From Erysipelotrichaceae bacterium (GTDB lineage: Bacteria > Bacillota_I > Bacilli_A > Erysipelotrichales > Erysipelotrichaceae), in assembly GCA_017431825.1 (NCBI GenBank), contig JAFRKI010000001.1, positions 106,472 through 170,471 of the forward strand: 64,000 bases of DNA, given 5' to 3'. Positions within the stretch are counted from its first letter, which is position 1. Each line of letters starts with the position of its first letter. The notes below the pieces were generated by a model. The model was not told the origin of the DNA. It saw only the letters and a list, made by a program, of their open reading frames with translations, and ran no database searches. A program made the position numbers and the translations under genes. Below, piece after piece: positions 26,158 to 35,702 of this stretch.

Positions 26158-26817
26158 TCAGTGCTCAAAGTCACCGTTTCTGACGATTATGGGCTTAAGG
26201 ACCTTTAGTTTCTTCATCGGCCCTATTTTGAGCTTAGCCACTATCCTGGAAGCATAAGGTCTTTTCTCGTCGTGAACGAACTGCAGCTTCATGATCTTCA
26301 TTTTGTGGCTGATGCAGGCATCATAGAACTGCGGGAACCGTTCAGCCGGATAAAGGACGTAGGCTGCGCCGTTGTCCTTGAGATTCCTCCTGAAGGCAGC
26401 GAACATGTCGTCAAGCGAAAGCGTTTCTTCGAACATGGCCTTGTTCCAGGAATCGTCCTTTCTAAGATTGCCCACTTCATAGAAAGGCGGATTGCATATT
26501 ATCACATCGACCGGATCGATCTTCAGATCCTGGACATAGGCATTGATGAATTCAAAGTCTTCCGTATAAGCGGAAACGTTTTCCTTAGCGAGCTTAAGAG
26601 CTTCCTTCTGGATATCGACACCGATCAGATGACCCGCATGATGATAGTGGGCATAGAGTAAAAGCGCTCCCGATCCCGTTCCGATGTCCAGCACCGTTTT
26701 GCCGTGCAGATCATCAAGGAACATTCCCAGGATGGCGGTATCGGTATTGATCTTAAAGACCCTGTCGTTTTGCTTAAAGGGATAATTGATGTACTTGAGA
26801 TAATCACTCTGTTTCAT
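26158..26817 (-). CDS. trmN6: TrmN6-like tRNA1(Val) adenine-N6 methyltransferase
   Basis: A 219-residue Rossmann-type SAM methyltransferase. The SAM motif is LDIGTGSGALLLYAHYH and the catalytic NPPF motif (DVIICNPPFYE) marks N6-adenine enzymes. The N-terminus (FKINTDTAILGMFL) resembles TrmN6/YabB proteins, which methylate A37 of tRNA-Val. The start at 26817 is chosen because the protein family begins near MKQSDYLKY; it overlaps the histidine-kinase gene by 14 bases. It is the fourth gene of the dnaE-led operon. Confidence 0.82.
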   Translation of the reverse strand: MKQSDYLKYINYPFKQNDRVFKINTDTAILGMFLDDLHGKTVLDIGTGSGALLLYAHYHHAGHLIGVDIQKEALKLAKENVSAYTEDFEFINAYVQDLKIDPVDVIICNPPFYEVGNLRKDDSWNKAMFEETLSLDDMFAAFRRNLKDNGAAYVLYPAERFPQFYDACISHKMKIMKLQFVHDEKRPYASRIVAKLKIGPMKKLKVLKPIIVRNGDFEH

Positions 26818-28261
26818 TGTCGTAATCTTTGGACAGTTCAAACCAGAACGTCGAACCCTCACCCAGTACCGACTCGACACCGTAGAGAGCCTTGTGTCCT
26901 TCGAGGATGGCTTTGGCGATGGCCAGGCCCAGTCCCGTCGAATTCTCATTGCGTTTGAACTGCTTGTCTATCTTATAGTAACGGTCCCAGACATAAGGAA
27001 GAGCTTCCTCGGAGATGCCATCACCGTTATCGGTAACTTCAAAGCGGACCTTCTCTTCACTGTCAATGATGCGGATGGTGATCTCACCGCCGTCATTGGA
27101 ATGCTTGATGGCATTGGAAAGGAAGTTGTAGATGACCTGGGATATCTTGATCTGATCGGCATAGACGATGACGCCGACCAGATCCTTCTTCAATGTGATG
27201 TTCTTTTCTTCGATGAGGCTGTAAAGAAGATCGGATACCGTTTCCGTCGCTTCTTCCAGATCGAAGTTCGATTTATTCAGTTCGATGTATCCGGCCTGCA
27301 TCTTGGAGTATTCCTGCATGTCGTTTATAAGTCTTGTGAGGTATTCGGTCTCCTGCAGGATGACATCGAGGTGCTCGTTACGCTTTACTGGATCTTCGCC
27401 CGATATGTCCTTGATCATTTCCGCATAGGATCTGATCAGGGTAAGCGGCGTCTTGATGTCATGGGATACGTTGGCTACCAGGTCCTTTCTTAATTCATCG
27501 ACCTTGGAAAGCTTGACGGTCGCATCGTCAAGGGTGGCTGCCAGATCGTTTATTTCCGTATAGGAATCGCCTTCCCTGAACTTCACATCATAGTTGCCTT
27601 CGGCCAGCTTGTTGGCTTCCTTACGCATCTTGACGATCGGATTGGTTATCCGGTTGGCCAGCAGGAAAGCGGCTACCAAGGCCACACCGATGATCAGTAG
27701 CGATACGAAAAGATACTGCTGAAGGATGAAGTCGATATAGGACTCCAGAAGCTCCAGAGGCGTATTGATAAGCAGATAATAGTTGACCAGATTGGCACTG
27801 ATCTTCTTGCCGTAGAGAAGCATCTCATCACCGGTCTTCGGCGATTCCATCGACAGGCTCAGCGATTCCCTTTCCGAGAGGATATCGATGACCTTGCCGG
27901 CTTCCCGGCTGATGATGACCTCTTCCATGCCGATGCCGATCTTGTCGTCGAACATGCACAGTTCGCCTAAGGAGTCCGATTCATAGACGACTCTGCCGTT
28001 CTGGTTATAGATGATGGCACAGATGTTGTTGCCTACGACCAGCTTATTGGTCTCCTCGACACCCTTACTGTCAGCCTTGTCCAGCAGCAGTTCCTCTTCC
28101 ATCTTGTCGACTATCGTGTTGATGGTCTCGATACGGTTGGCCCGGTAATACGGCTTGATAAAGGCAATCAGCAAAAAGCCCAGCAGTCCCAGCATGACTA
28201 CCGAGAAGATCAGAAAGTATAACCAGGTCCTGAACTTGATGCCCTTGAAGTTAAATTTCAA
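26804..28261 (-). CDS. Sensor histidine kinase
   Basis: A 485-residue kinase with two transmembrane helices (about 12-33 and 180-203) around an extracytoplasmic sensor region, then HAMP and a HisKA domain with the phospho-acceptor in NVSHDIKTPLTL. The ATP-binding domain shows YNFLSNAIKHS (N box), VTDNGDGI (G1) and STGLGLAIAKA (G2). It starts at TTG and overlaps the response regulator by 11 bases. The signal is unknown. Confidence 0.95.
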   Translation of the reverse strand: MKFNFKGIKFRTWLYFLIFSVVMLGLLGFLLIAFIKPYYRANRIETINTIVDKMEEELLLDKADSKGVEETNKLVVGNNICAIIYNQNGRVVYESDSLGELCMFDDKIGIGMEEVIISREAGKVIDILSERESLSLSMESPKTGDEMLLYGKKISANLVNYYLLINTPLELLESYIDFILQQYLFVSLLIIGVALVAAFLLANRITNPIVKMRKEANKLAEGNYDVKFREGDSYTEINDLAATLDDATVKLSKVDELRKDLVANVSHDIKTPLTLIRSYAEMIKDISGEDPVKRNEHLDVILQETEYLTRLINDMQEYSKMQAGYIELNKSNFDLEEATETVSDLLYSLIEEKNITLKKDLVGVIVYADQIKISQVIYNFLSNAIKHSNDGGEITIRIIDSEEKVRFEVTDNGDGISEEALPYVWDRYYKIDKQFKRNENSTGLGLAIAKAILEGHKALYGVESVLGEGSTFWFELSKDYDNETE

Positions 28262-28916
28262 ACTTGTACCCCATTCCTCTTACGGTCACCACGTGATCTC
28301 TGTACTTGCCCAGGGATTTACGCAGCATCTTGATATGCGTATCGACGGTCCTGTCGTCTCCGAAGTATTCCAGTTTCCACACGGCATTCAGGAGCCTTTC
28401 CCTTCCCAGGGCTATGTTCCTGTTTTCCACAAGATAGAAAAGCAGATCCATTTCCTTAGGTGTCATGTTGACCTTCCGGCCTTCGATGGTCACTTCTCTT
28501 CCTTCCATATCGATAACGAGATCTTCATAGATGAATTTCTCGGTTCCCAGTTTCTTTTTTCTTTCACAGACAGCCTTGATCCTGGCCATCAGTTCCTTAG
28601 GAGAGAAAGGCTTGGTGACATAGTCGTCGACACCGATCTCAAAACTGAAAAGCTTGTCATCCTCTTCCTGTCTGGCACTCAGCATGATTACCGAGACGTC
28701 TTCATCGATCTGTTTGATCTTCTTACAGGCGGAAAAACCGTCCAGTTCCGGCATCATGATGTCAAGGATAACGCAGTCATAACTGCCGTTTCTGACCATT
28801 TCGATCGCTTCTTTGCCATCGGAAGCTTCATCGCATTCATAATTGTTTACTCTGGCATATTCCTTGACCACTTCTCTGATCTTGATTTCGTCATCCACTA
28901 TAAGTATCTTCAGCAT
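28251..28916 (-). CDS. OmpR/PhoB-family response regulator
   Basis: A 221-residue regulator. The receiver has acidic residues D8 and D9, phospho-acceptor D52 (ILDIMMPE) and Lys near 101. The C-terminal winged helix shows LTPKEMDLLFYL and RTVDTHIKMLRKSLG followed by the GMGYKFE ending typical of the family. AGGAGGGC precedes the ATG. It pairs with the kinase that follows and begins 8 bp after dnaE. Confidence 0.96.
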   Translation of the reverse strand: MLKILIVDDEIKIREVVKEYARVNNYECDEASDGKEAIEMVRNGSYDCVILDIMMPELDGFSACKKIKQIDEDVSVIMLSARQEEDDKLFSFEIGVDDYVTKPFSPKELMARIKAVCERKKKLGTEKFIYEDLVIDMEGREVTIEGRKVNMTPKEMDLLFYLVENRNIALGRERLLNAVWKLEYFGDDRTVDTHIKMLRKSLGKYRDHVVTVRGMGYKFEI

Positions 28917-28924
28917 AAGCCCTC

Positions 28925-31900
28925 CTAGACCTTCCTCAGCTTCTTTACCAGAAGCGAAGCTTCCTTTTCCATATTTCCTTCAAAGTACAGGTAATTCTCC
29001 TTTACCAGTACTGCCTGATTCTCATTATACAGGTTAGGCATCACGACCAGCGAGAGATCGCCGCTGTCATCGCTGATGTCCACGAAGGCCATCATGTCAC
29101 CCTTCTTCGTACGGTGGGTCTTGACTCTTCTTATCATACCAAATCCCTTCACATAACCCGCAGTTTCCAGCAGCTGTTTCAGGGAAGGCACGTCGATGCC
29201 GTTTCTTTTCTTGACTTCCTCGATCGGATTGAAACTGAAATAGAAACCCAGTACCTTTCTTTCGTTCTCGGCCCTTACCTGCATGTCGTCCTTGAGCTTT
29301 TCGATGATCGGCGCATCGTCGAGATCGGCCATCAGGGATATTTCCCCTTTGTGGGAACCGACGTATTTGAGGATGTTAGGCAAGGCATTTATCATCGTAT
29401 AACGGCTCTCCTTGAACTCGTCAAAGGCTCCCGCATAGATCAGGTTCTCGATGACATTCTTTTCAACGCCCCTGCCGGTAAGACGGCTGACACAGCTGAC
29501 GAAATCGCTGAAAGGTCCGTTTTCCTTTCTTTCTTCGATGATCTTAACGGCACTGACGTTGCCGACATCCTTACAGACGCCCAAAGGCATGATGATGGCA
29601 TCGCCTTCGATGATGTAGGAAGTCACGGATCTGTTGATGGAGATGCCTTCCACCTTCTGGCCCACGTCACGGCATTCCTTGATGTATTCATAGGTCTTTG
29701 TCTCTGAACCGATGACACCGTTCAGCAGGGCCTTGTAGAAGTACTTAGGATAATTGGCTTTCAGGTAAGCCAGCTGATAAGCTACCATCGCATAGGCGAT
29801 GGAATGGGATTTATTGAAACCGTAGTTGGCAAACTTCAGTACCAGTTCATAGATCTCGGCCGCCACGTTTCTTTCATAGCCGTTGTTTACACAGCCTTCG
29901 ATGAAATCGTTCTGCAGTCTTTCCAGTTCTTCAGCCTTTTTCTTGGACATGGCCCTTCTCAGGATATCGGCCTTGCCGTAGGTAAAGCCGGCCAGAACTC
30001 TGGCGATCGTCATGATCTGTTCCTGATAGACGATGATACCGTAGGTCTCTTCCAGTATCGGCATCAGTGCCGGTACCAGATAATGGATATTGCCCGGATT
30101 GGCACGGTTCTCCAGGAACAGAGGAATGTTGTCCATCGGTCCCGGACGGAACAGGGCGATCATCATGCCCAGCTCCTCAAAGGTCCGCGGTTTCATCTTC
30201 CGGGCGAGGTTCTGCATGCCGTTAGATTCCAGCTGGAAGACGCCCAGCAGATTGACGTCATCGATCAGTCGGAAGGTCTTCTCGTCATCAAGCGGAATGG
30301 ACTTCAGATCGAAATCAGGTTCGGCATTCTTCTTAATGTCATCCACGATCTCCGCAATGATGCCGAGATTCCTCAGACCCAGGAAATCCATCTTGATCAG
30401 TCCCAGATCTTCCAGGTGTTCCATGGTGTACTGGGTCGAATTGATATCCGTTTCGACCCTGATCATCGGCACGACTTCTTCCAATACCTTGCTGGACATG
30501 ACCACGCCGGCCGCATGGGTCGATTCATGTCTCGGGAAGCCTTCCAGCTTCAGGCAGATATTATACAGATCGCGGTATTTCTGCTGGGATTCTATCCGCT
30601 GTCTGAATAAAGGCGAAGAGTCATAGGCGTTTCGCAGAGTCATATTATAGGAAAAAGGAACGGCCTTGCTGATGAGATCGAGCTCTGCCGTCGAGTAAGT
30701 GAGGACTCTGCCGACATCTCTCAGGACCTGCTTGGTCTTAAGCGTACCGTAAGTCACGATATGACCGACATGATCCTTGCCGTACTTGTCCCTGACATAG
30801 GTAAACATCTCATCCCTTCTGTCATCCGGAAAATCGGTATCGATATCCGGCATGGAGATCCTTTCCGGATTGAGGAACCTTTCAAATAACAGGCCGTACT
30901 TTATCGGATCGATGTCCGTTATGCCCAGACAATAGGAGACCAGCGATCCGGCAGCCGATCCTCTTCCCGGACCTACCAGGATGCCGTTTCTTTTCGCGTA
31001 CAGGATAAAGTCGTAGACTATCAGGAAGTAATCCTCGAAATGCATATCGATGATGGTCTTGAGCTCATATTCGAGCCTGCGGGAGTATTCCCTGTCCTGC
31101 CGGCCTTTAAGTCTTCTCTTTAATCCTTCCCGGCACAGGGCAATGAGATAGTCTTTGCTTAAAACGCCTTCCGGTGTCGGATATTCAGGAAGGGATGTAT
31201 GGTAATCAAGCCTGACGTTGCACAGAGACGCCAGGACGTCGGTATTCTTCAGATCGTCTTCTTCATAAAGGCTGCTGAACTCATCCTTGTCAAGGAAATG
31301 CCGGCCTTCATCATAATAGGCGTTGTCTTCCAGGATGCGCTTGTCCCTGATGCACTTAAGGATCTCATATTCCCGATAGTCATCCTTTTCGGGATAGAAG
31401 GTTCTCGATAGAGCCAGCGTTTTGATACCGTGCTCCCTGCACAGCTGTTTTATCTTCAGATCCCTGCGGGCATTGATCGCGATATTGTGATCCATAAGAC
31501 CCACCAGGTACTCGCCGAAGACTTCCTGCTGCCTTCTGAAACAGGCTTCGCAGTCTTCGTTCTTGTCTACAGCATAAGTCAAGGGCATGTCGTCTGACAA
31601 AAGGACCAGATAGTTGTTGCTGCGGTATCTGTTCAGGGTTTCGGTATCGACAACCTTCTTATCAGCGGTATTTATATGGGAAGACAGCCCCATCAGATTA
31701 CGATAGCCGTCATCGTTCTTCGCATAAAGGACGCAGGAAAAAACGCGCTCATCGAGCTCGGTCTCGATCTCCAGTCCATAGATGGCTTTTATTCCCTGCT
31801 TTTCACATTCCTTCTTAAAGGCCATGGCTCCCGAGAGAACGTTCCTGTCGGTCAGGGCTACAGCCTTATAGCCGTATTCCCTGGCCTTGCTGACCAGGCC

Positions 31901-31963
31901 TTTTATCGTACACATGCTGGAAAGTAAGGTAAAAACACTTCGTACAAACAACTGCGTACTCAT
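28925..31963 (-). CDS. dnaE: DNA polymerase III alpha subunit, DnaE
   Basis: A 1012-residue C-family polymerase of the short DnaE type. The PHP domain starts at residue 1 but its first metal motif is degenerate (FVRSVFTLLSS in place of the usual HxH), so this domain is probably not an active exonuclease. The palm has the aspartate motif PDIDTDFPDDRR and the segment GRGSAAGSLVSYCLG. A helix-hairpin-helix and an OB domain (MIRRVKTHRTKKGDMMAFV) follow. Length is close to other Bacillota DnaE proteins, shorter than E. coli's. No Shine-Dalgarno is present; TATAAT lies 6 nt before the ATG. Confidence 0.97.
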   Translation of the reverse strand: MSTQLFVRSVFTLLSSMCTIKGLVSKAREYGYKAVALTDRNVLSGAMAFKKECEKQGIKAIYGLEIETELDERVFSCVLYAKNDDGYRNLMGLSSHINTADKKVVDTETLNRYRSNNYLVLLSDDMPLTYAVDKNEDCEACFRRQQEVFGEYLVGLMDHNIAINARRDLKIKQLCREHGIKTLALSRTFYPEKDDYREYEILKCIRDKRILEDNAYYDEGRHFLDKDEFSSLYEEDDLKNTDVLASLCNVRLDYHTSLPEYPTPEGVLSKDYLIALCREGLKRRLKGRQDREYSRRLEYELKTIIDMHFEDYFLIVYDFILYAKRNGILVGPGRGSAAGSLVSYCLGITDIDPIKYGLLFERFLNPERISMPDIDTDFPDDRRDEMFTYVRDKYGKDHVGHIVTYGTLKTKQVLRDVGRVLTYSTAELDLISKAVPFSYNMTLRNAYDSSPLFRQRIESQQKYRDLYNICLKLEGFPRHESTHAAGVVMSSKVLEEVVPMIRVETDINSTQYTMEHLEDLGLIKMDFLGLRNLGIIAEIVDDIKKNAEPDFDLKSIPLDDEKTFRLIDDVNLLGVFQLESNGMQNLARKMKPRTFEELGMMIALFRPGPMDNIPLFLENRANPGNIHYLVPALMPILEETYGIIVYQEQIMTIARVLAGFTYGKADILRRAMSKKKAEELERLQNDFIEGCVNNGYERNVAAEIYELVLKFANYGFNKSHSIAYAMVAYQLAYLKANYPKYFYKALLNGVIGSETKTYEYIKECRDVGQKVEGISINRSVTSYIIEGDAIIMPLGVCKDVGNVSAVKIIEERKENGPFSDFVSCVSRLTGRGVEKNVIENLIYAGAFDEFKESRYTMINALPNILKYVGSHKGEISLMADLDDAPIIEKLKDDMQVRAENERKVLGFYFSFNPIEEVKKRNGIDVPSLKQLLETAGYVKGFGMIRRVKTHRTKKGDMMAFVDISDDSGDLSLVVMPNLYNENQAVLVKENYLYFEGNMEKEASLLVKKLRKV

Positions 31964-31969
31964 ATATTC

Positions 31970-31975
31970 ATTATA
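31970..31975 (-). promoter_or_regulatory. -10 box, leaderless dnaE
   Basis: TATAAT on the minus strand, 6 nt before the dnaE ATG; no ribosome site. Confidence 0.5.
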
Positions 31976-31994
31976 CTGTACTAAGTCATTTAAC

Positions 31995-32044
31995 TTGTCC
32001 TAAAAATGGAACGGGCATATAATATAGATACCCCAAGGGGGTAT
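31995..32044 (+). promoter_or_regulatory. copA promoter with CsoR operator
   Basis: TTGTCC (31995-32000), 17 bp, TATAAT (32018-32023). Immediately downstream lies a perfect inverted repeat ATACCCC-AAG-GGGGTAT (32028-32044), matching the GC-rich operators bound by CsoR-type copper sensors. It covers the transcription start, so apo-CsoR would block the operon and copper would release it. Confidence 0.87.
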
Positions 32045-32059
32045 TAGAAAAGAGACCTT

Positions 32060-34396
32060 ATGGAAAAGACCTATGAAGTAGAAGGCATGACCTGTGTCAT
32101 CTGTAAAGGAAACGTGGAAAAAGCGCTTAACAGGCTGGAAGGCGTATCCAAAGCGACCGTTAACCTGCTGGAAAATGAAGTGACCGTCATATTCGACGAG
32201 AACGTCCAGAATGAAGAAAACATGGCCAAGGCCGTAAAGGATGCCGGCTATACCCTGCTGGTAAATGCCCAGAAGAAAGTAAACAAGGACAGACTGATCC
32301 TCATCGTATCGGTCATCGTGATGATCGTACTGATGTATGTCTCCATGACCAGCATGCATCATCCTGCCCATACCATATATATACAGCTGCTGCTGAGTCT
32401 TTTCCTCATAATACTTAATTTCCATTTCTATAATTCAGGATTCAGAGCCCTTTTTTCCTTAAGTCCTAACATGGATTCGCTGGTATCGATATCCTCATCG
32501 GTATCCTTCATCTATTCGCTTTATGCGATGTACAAGATCGCCAACGGTGATAGCGGCTATCACCTTTACTTTGAAACGGCAGCCATGATCCTGATCATCG
32601 TTTCGATAGGCAAGTACATCGAAGGCAACACCAAGGCCAAGGCCACCAAGGTCATAAGAGGCCTGGCCACGCTGATACCGATGCAGGCCAATCTCCTGAA
32701 AGACGGAAAAGAAGAAATAATACCGATAGACCGCTTAAGAAAAAACGACACCGTGATCGTCAGACCGGGTGAATCGATACCGCAGGACGGTATCGTCACC
32801 AAGGGCATATCTTCGGTTGATGAATCGATGATCACCGGCGAATCGCTTCCGGTAGAAAAGAGCGTCGACGATACGGTAATCGGCGGTACCGTCAATACGA
32901 CCGGAACGCTGGAAGTGAAGATCACGAAGAATGCCGGCATGACCGTTCTGTCAAACATCATCAATCTGACCAAGAAGGCTACGACTGAAAAGATCCCGAT
33001 CGAAAGGATGGCGGACCGCATATCCAAGTACTTTGTCTTCGGCGTGATCGCCTTCGCTTCAGCAACCCTGATCATCTGGCTGCTTATAAGCAGGGATCTG
33101 GAACTGTCACTGAACTTCGCCCTGTCGGTACTGGTCATCAGCTGTCCTTGTGCCCTGGGTCTGGCAACACCGGCTGCCATTGCGGTAGCCGTCGGCAACG
33201 GCGCCAGATACGGCGTACTGATCAAGAAGCCGGAGATCCTGGAGATCATGGGAAAGATGAAGAACATCATCTTCGACAAGACCGGTACCCTTACCAGGAA
33301 CAGTCTCAACGTCGTAGGTGAGGAGGTGCTGGATGAGGATTTCATCGAAGTGCTCTGTTCGATCGAAAAGACTTCGAATCACCCTATCGCCAAAGCCATC
33401 CTGAACAAATACGGTAAAGGAAACGCAGATCTTGATTCTTCCGTCTTTATAGCGGGAGAAGGAATAAAGGCCGTTAAAGGTAAAGACGTCTATCTGGCCG
33501 GCAACAGCAGACTTTTAAAAGACATCGACATCCCTGAAAAATACACCGACTACTGCAAGGAACACAATTACTCCTACATTGCGGTAAGCAGGAACGGCAG
33601 GCTCCTGGGCCTCGTATATCTTTCCGATGTCCTGCGTGATTCTGCCAAATCAGCCATCAAGGGCCTGCTTGAAAGAAAGATCAGACCGATCATGTGCACC
33701 GGCGATAACCAGATCGCAGCCAGAAGAGCGGCTGACATCCTGGGCATCGAAGAATATCTCTATGAAGTGAAACCGGAAGACAAGAATGCGCTGGTAGAGG
33801 AAAAGAAAAAAGAAGGCATCGTCGGCATGGTCGGTGACGGCGTGAACGATTCGATCGCCCTTTCCGTTGCCGATGTGGCCATATCCGTCAAGAACGCTAC
33901 CGATATCGCCAGCGCCAGCAGCGACGTCATCCTGATGAAGAACGACTTGTCGGATATCTCGTTCCTCTATGATCTGTCGGTAAAGACCATCAGGATAATA
34001 AAACAGAACCTCTTCTGGGCTCTGGCCTACAATTCCATCTGCATCCCTGTCGCTGCCGGTCTCTTCTACAAGAGCTTCGGGCTCATGCTGAACCCGATGT
34101 ACGGCGCGGTGGCCATGTGGGTAAGTTCAATGTTCGTACTGGGCAATGCCCTTAGAATATACAATGTCAAAAAGGAGGAAATAAAGACGATGAATAAGAC
34201 CGTAGAGATCGAAGGCATGATGTGCAAGAACTGCGAAAGACATGTAAAGGAAGCCCTGGAAGCTTTAGGGCTCGATGTCAGGGTCGTTCTTGAAGACAAG
34301 AAAGCCTACATCAGTGAAACTTCGCTTGACGATGAGACCATCATCGGTGCCATTGAAGATGCCGGTTATGAAGTTAAGGAAATCGTAAATGGTTAA
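32060..34396 (+). CDS. copA: Copper-exporting P1B-type ATPase CopA
   Basis: A 778-residue copper pump. An N-terminal heavy-metal domain has GMTC-VIC (C12-x2-C15). After the membrane helices come the actuator loop TGES, the membrane metal site [12 protein letters not shown], the phosphorylation motif DKTGTLTRN and the hinge GDGVND. A second heavy-metal domain (C722-x2-C725) is fused at the C-terminus, which is unusual. A strong AAAGGAGG 11 nt before an in-frame ATG (codon 711) suggests this domain is also made alone. A weak Shine-Dalgarno precedes the main ATG. It is the first gene of the copper operon. Confidence 0.96.
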   Translation: MEKTYEVEGMTCVICKGNVEKALNRLEGVSKATVNLLENEVTVIFDENVQNEENMAKAVKDAGYTLLVNAQKKVNKDRLILIVSVIVMIVLMYVSMTSMHHPAHTIYIQLLLSLFLIILNFHFYNSGFRALFSLSPNMDSLVSISSSVSFIYSLYAMYKIANGDSGYHLYFETAAMILIIVSIGKYIEGNTKAKATKVIRGLATLIPMQANLLKDGKEEIIPIDRLRKNDTVIVRPGESIPQDGIVTKGISSVDESMITGESLPVEKSVDDTVIGGTVNTTGTLEVKITKNAGMTVLSNIINLTKKATTEKIPIERMADRISKYFVFGVIAFASATLIIWLLISRDLELSLNFALSVLVISCPCALGLATPAAIAVAVGNGARYGVLIKKPEILEIMGKMKNIIFDKTGTLTRNSLNVVGEEVLDEDFIEVLCSIEKTSNHPIAKAILNKYGKGNADLDSSVFIAGEGIKAVKGKDVYLAGNSRLLKDIDIPEKYTDYCKEHNYSYIAVSRNGRLLGLVYLSDVLRDSAKSAIKGLLERKIRPIMCTGDNQIAARRAADILGIEEYLYEVKPEDKNALVEEKKKEGIVGMVGDGVNDSIALSVADVAISVKNATDIASASSDVILMKNDLSDISFLYDLSVKTIRIIKQNLFWALAYNSICIPVAAGLFYKSFGLMLNPMYGAVAMWVSSMFVLGNALRIYNVKKEEIKTMNKTVEIEGMMCKNCERHVKEALEALGLDVRVVLEDKKAYISETSLDDETIIGAIEDAGYEVKEIVNG
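34190..34396 (+). CDS. Possible independent CopZ-like chaperone from an internal start
   Basis: This reading frame is the last 68 codons of copA. It starts at an ATG preceded by AAAGGAGG (34171-34178), one of the best ribosome sites in the window, and encodes a complete HMA domain beginning [15 protein letters not shown]. Standalone CopZ proteins have the same length. It may be a case where copZ is both fused to copA and produced separately, similar in outcome to the chaperone made from E. coli copA by frameshifting. It could equally be a remnant site left by a gene fusion. Confidence 0.5.
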   Translation: MNKTVEIEGMMCKNCERHVKEALEALGLDVRVVLEDKKAYISETSLDDETIIGAIEDAGYEVKEIVNG

Positions 34397-34646
34397 GGAT
34401 CAGGAAAAGATAAAGAAGTATATCAATATCGCCAAGGGACAGCTGGACGGCATCACGAAGATGATCGATGAAGACCGCTACTGTCTTGACGTCTCCGATC
34501 AGCTGATGGCTACCCGTTCACTGCTCAAGAAGACCAACAATCTTATTCTCAAGAACCATATCGACAGCTGTGTCCGCAACGCCATCAAAGACGGGGATGA
34601 AGAAAAGCTCGATGAAGTGATCAAGGCACTGGAGAAACAGATATGA
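34389..34646 (+). CDS. csoR: CsoR-type copper-sensing repressor
   Basis: An 85-residue all-helical repressor. The copper ligands of the family are present: C32 (RYCLD), H57 and C61 (NHIDSC). It starts inside the last codons of copA, overlapping by 8 bases. Copper binding would release it from the ATACCCC-N3-GGGGTAT operator upstream of copA, making the operon self-regulating. Confidence 0.93.
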   Translation: MVKDQEKIKKYINIAKGQLDGITKMIDEDRYCLDVSDQLMATRSLLKKTNNLILKNHIDSCVRNAIKDGDEEKLDEVIKALEKQI

Positions 34647-35677
34647 TAAGGACAGAAACGAGACCGATAGAAGTCGGCGGAGTAAGGATCGGCGGACAGA
34701 ACAAAGTAGTGATCCAGTCCATGGCAAACACCAAGACCAAGGACGTGGAAGCTACCATCAGACAGATAAAACAGCTGGAAAAAGCCGGCTGTGAGATCAT
34801 CAGGGTCGCCATCCTGGAACTGGACGATGCTTTGGCCATAAAGGACATAAAGAAAGAGATCGGTATTCCGATCGTGGCGGATATCCATTTCAATCCGGAC
34901 TTTGCGCTGGCGGCCATCAACAGCGGTGTCGACAAGATAAGACTGAATCCGGGAAACATCGAAGATGAAACCAAGATTAGGGAGATCGTAAAGCTGTGCA
35001 AGGAGAGAAAGGTCCCGATCAGGATCGGCATCAACGGCGGCTCTCTTAATAAGAAATACGAGCACTCCGAAGAAGCGATGATCGAATCGGCTAAGGATCA
35101 TCTGCGGATACTGGAAGCACTGGACTTTCATGATGTCTGTCTTTCCTTCAAGTCATCGGATCCGATCGAATGCATAAACGCCTACAAGCTGGCAAGCGAG
35201 ACCTTCCCTTATCCGCTGCATCTGGGCGTTACCGAAGCCGGTGGACTGCTGGACAGCGCGATAAAGTCATCGGTAGCCCTGGGAGATCTCCTTCTTGCGG
35301 GTATCGGCGATACCATCAGGATCTCGATCAGCGACGATCCGATCGAAGAGATAAGAGTGGCCAAAAAGCTCCTAAGGACCTGCAAGCTCAGGGACGACGT
35401 GGCCAACCTGATATCCTGTCCGACCTGCGGCAGGATCCAGTATGACATGCTGCCGATCGTAAAGGAGATGCAGGAATATCTGGATACCGTCAGTAAGGAT
35501 ATCGACGTGGCTATCATGGGCTGTGCGGTAAACGGACCTCTTGAAGCCAAGAGAGCGGATATCGGCGTAGCCGGAGGAAAGGACTGCGCCCTGCTGTTCA
35601 GGAAAGGCGAGATCATCCGCAGTATTCCTCAGGATGAGATAGTGAGCGTATTAAAGGAAGAAATAGAAAAGATGTAA
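34643..35677 (+). CDS. ispG: 4-hydroxy-3-methylbut-2-en-1-yl diphosphate synthase IspG
   Basis: A 344-residue enzyme of the MEP isoprenoid pathway. It converts MEcPP to HMBPP with a [4Fe-4S] cluster. The N-terminal TIM barrel begins TRPIEVGGVRIGGQ; cluster ligands are in ISCPTCGR (two Cys) and MGCAVNGP (third Cys). The ATG overlaps the csoR stop (ATGA) and GGAG lies upstream, so it is translated as part of the copper operon. Known ispG neighbours are usually other pathway or unrelated genes; coupling to csoR is odd. It may also have its own promoter that I could not find. Confidence 0.96.
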   Translation: MIRTETRPIEVGGVRIGGQNKVVIQSMANTKTKDVEATIRQIKQLEKAGCEIIRVAILELDDALAIKDIKKEIGIPIVADIHFNPDFALAAINSGVDKIRLNPGNIEDETKIREIVKLCKERKVPIRIGINGGSLNKKYEHSEEAMIESAKDHLRILEALDFHDVCLSFKSSDPIECINAYKLASETFPYPLHLGVTEAGGLLDSAIKSSVALGDLLLAGIGDTIRISISDDPIEEIRVAKKLLRTCKLRDDVANLISCPTCGRIQYDMLPIVKEMQEYLDTVSKDIDVAIMGCAVNGPLEAKRADIGVAGGKDCALLFRKGEIIRSIPQDEIVSVLKEEIEKM

Positions 35678-35702
35678 AAAGGCTGCAATGCAGCCTTTTA
35701 AC
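35677..35702. terminator. Bidirectional terminator after ispG
   Basis: AAAAGGCTGC/GCAGCCTTTT with loop AAT; T runs on both strands. It separates ispG from the convergent ABC gene. Confidence 0.85.
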
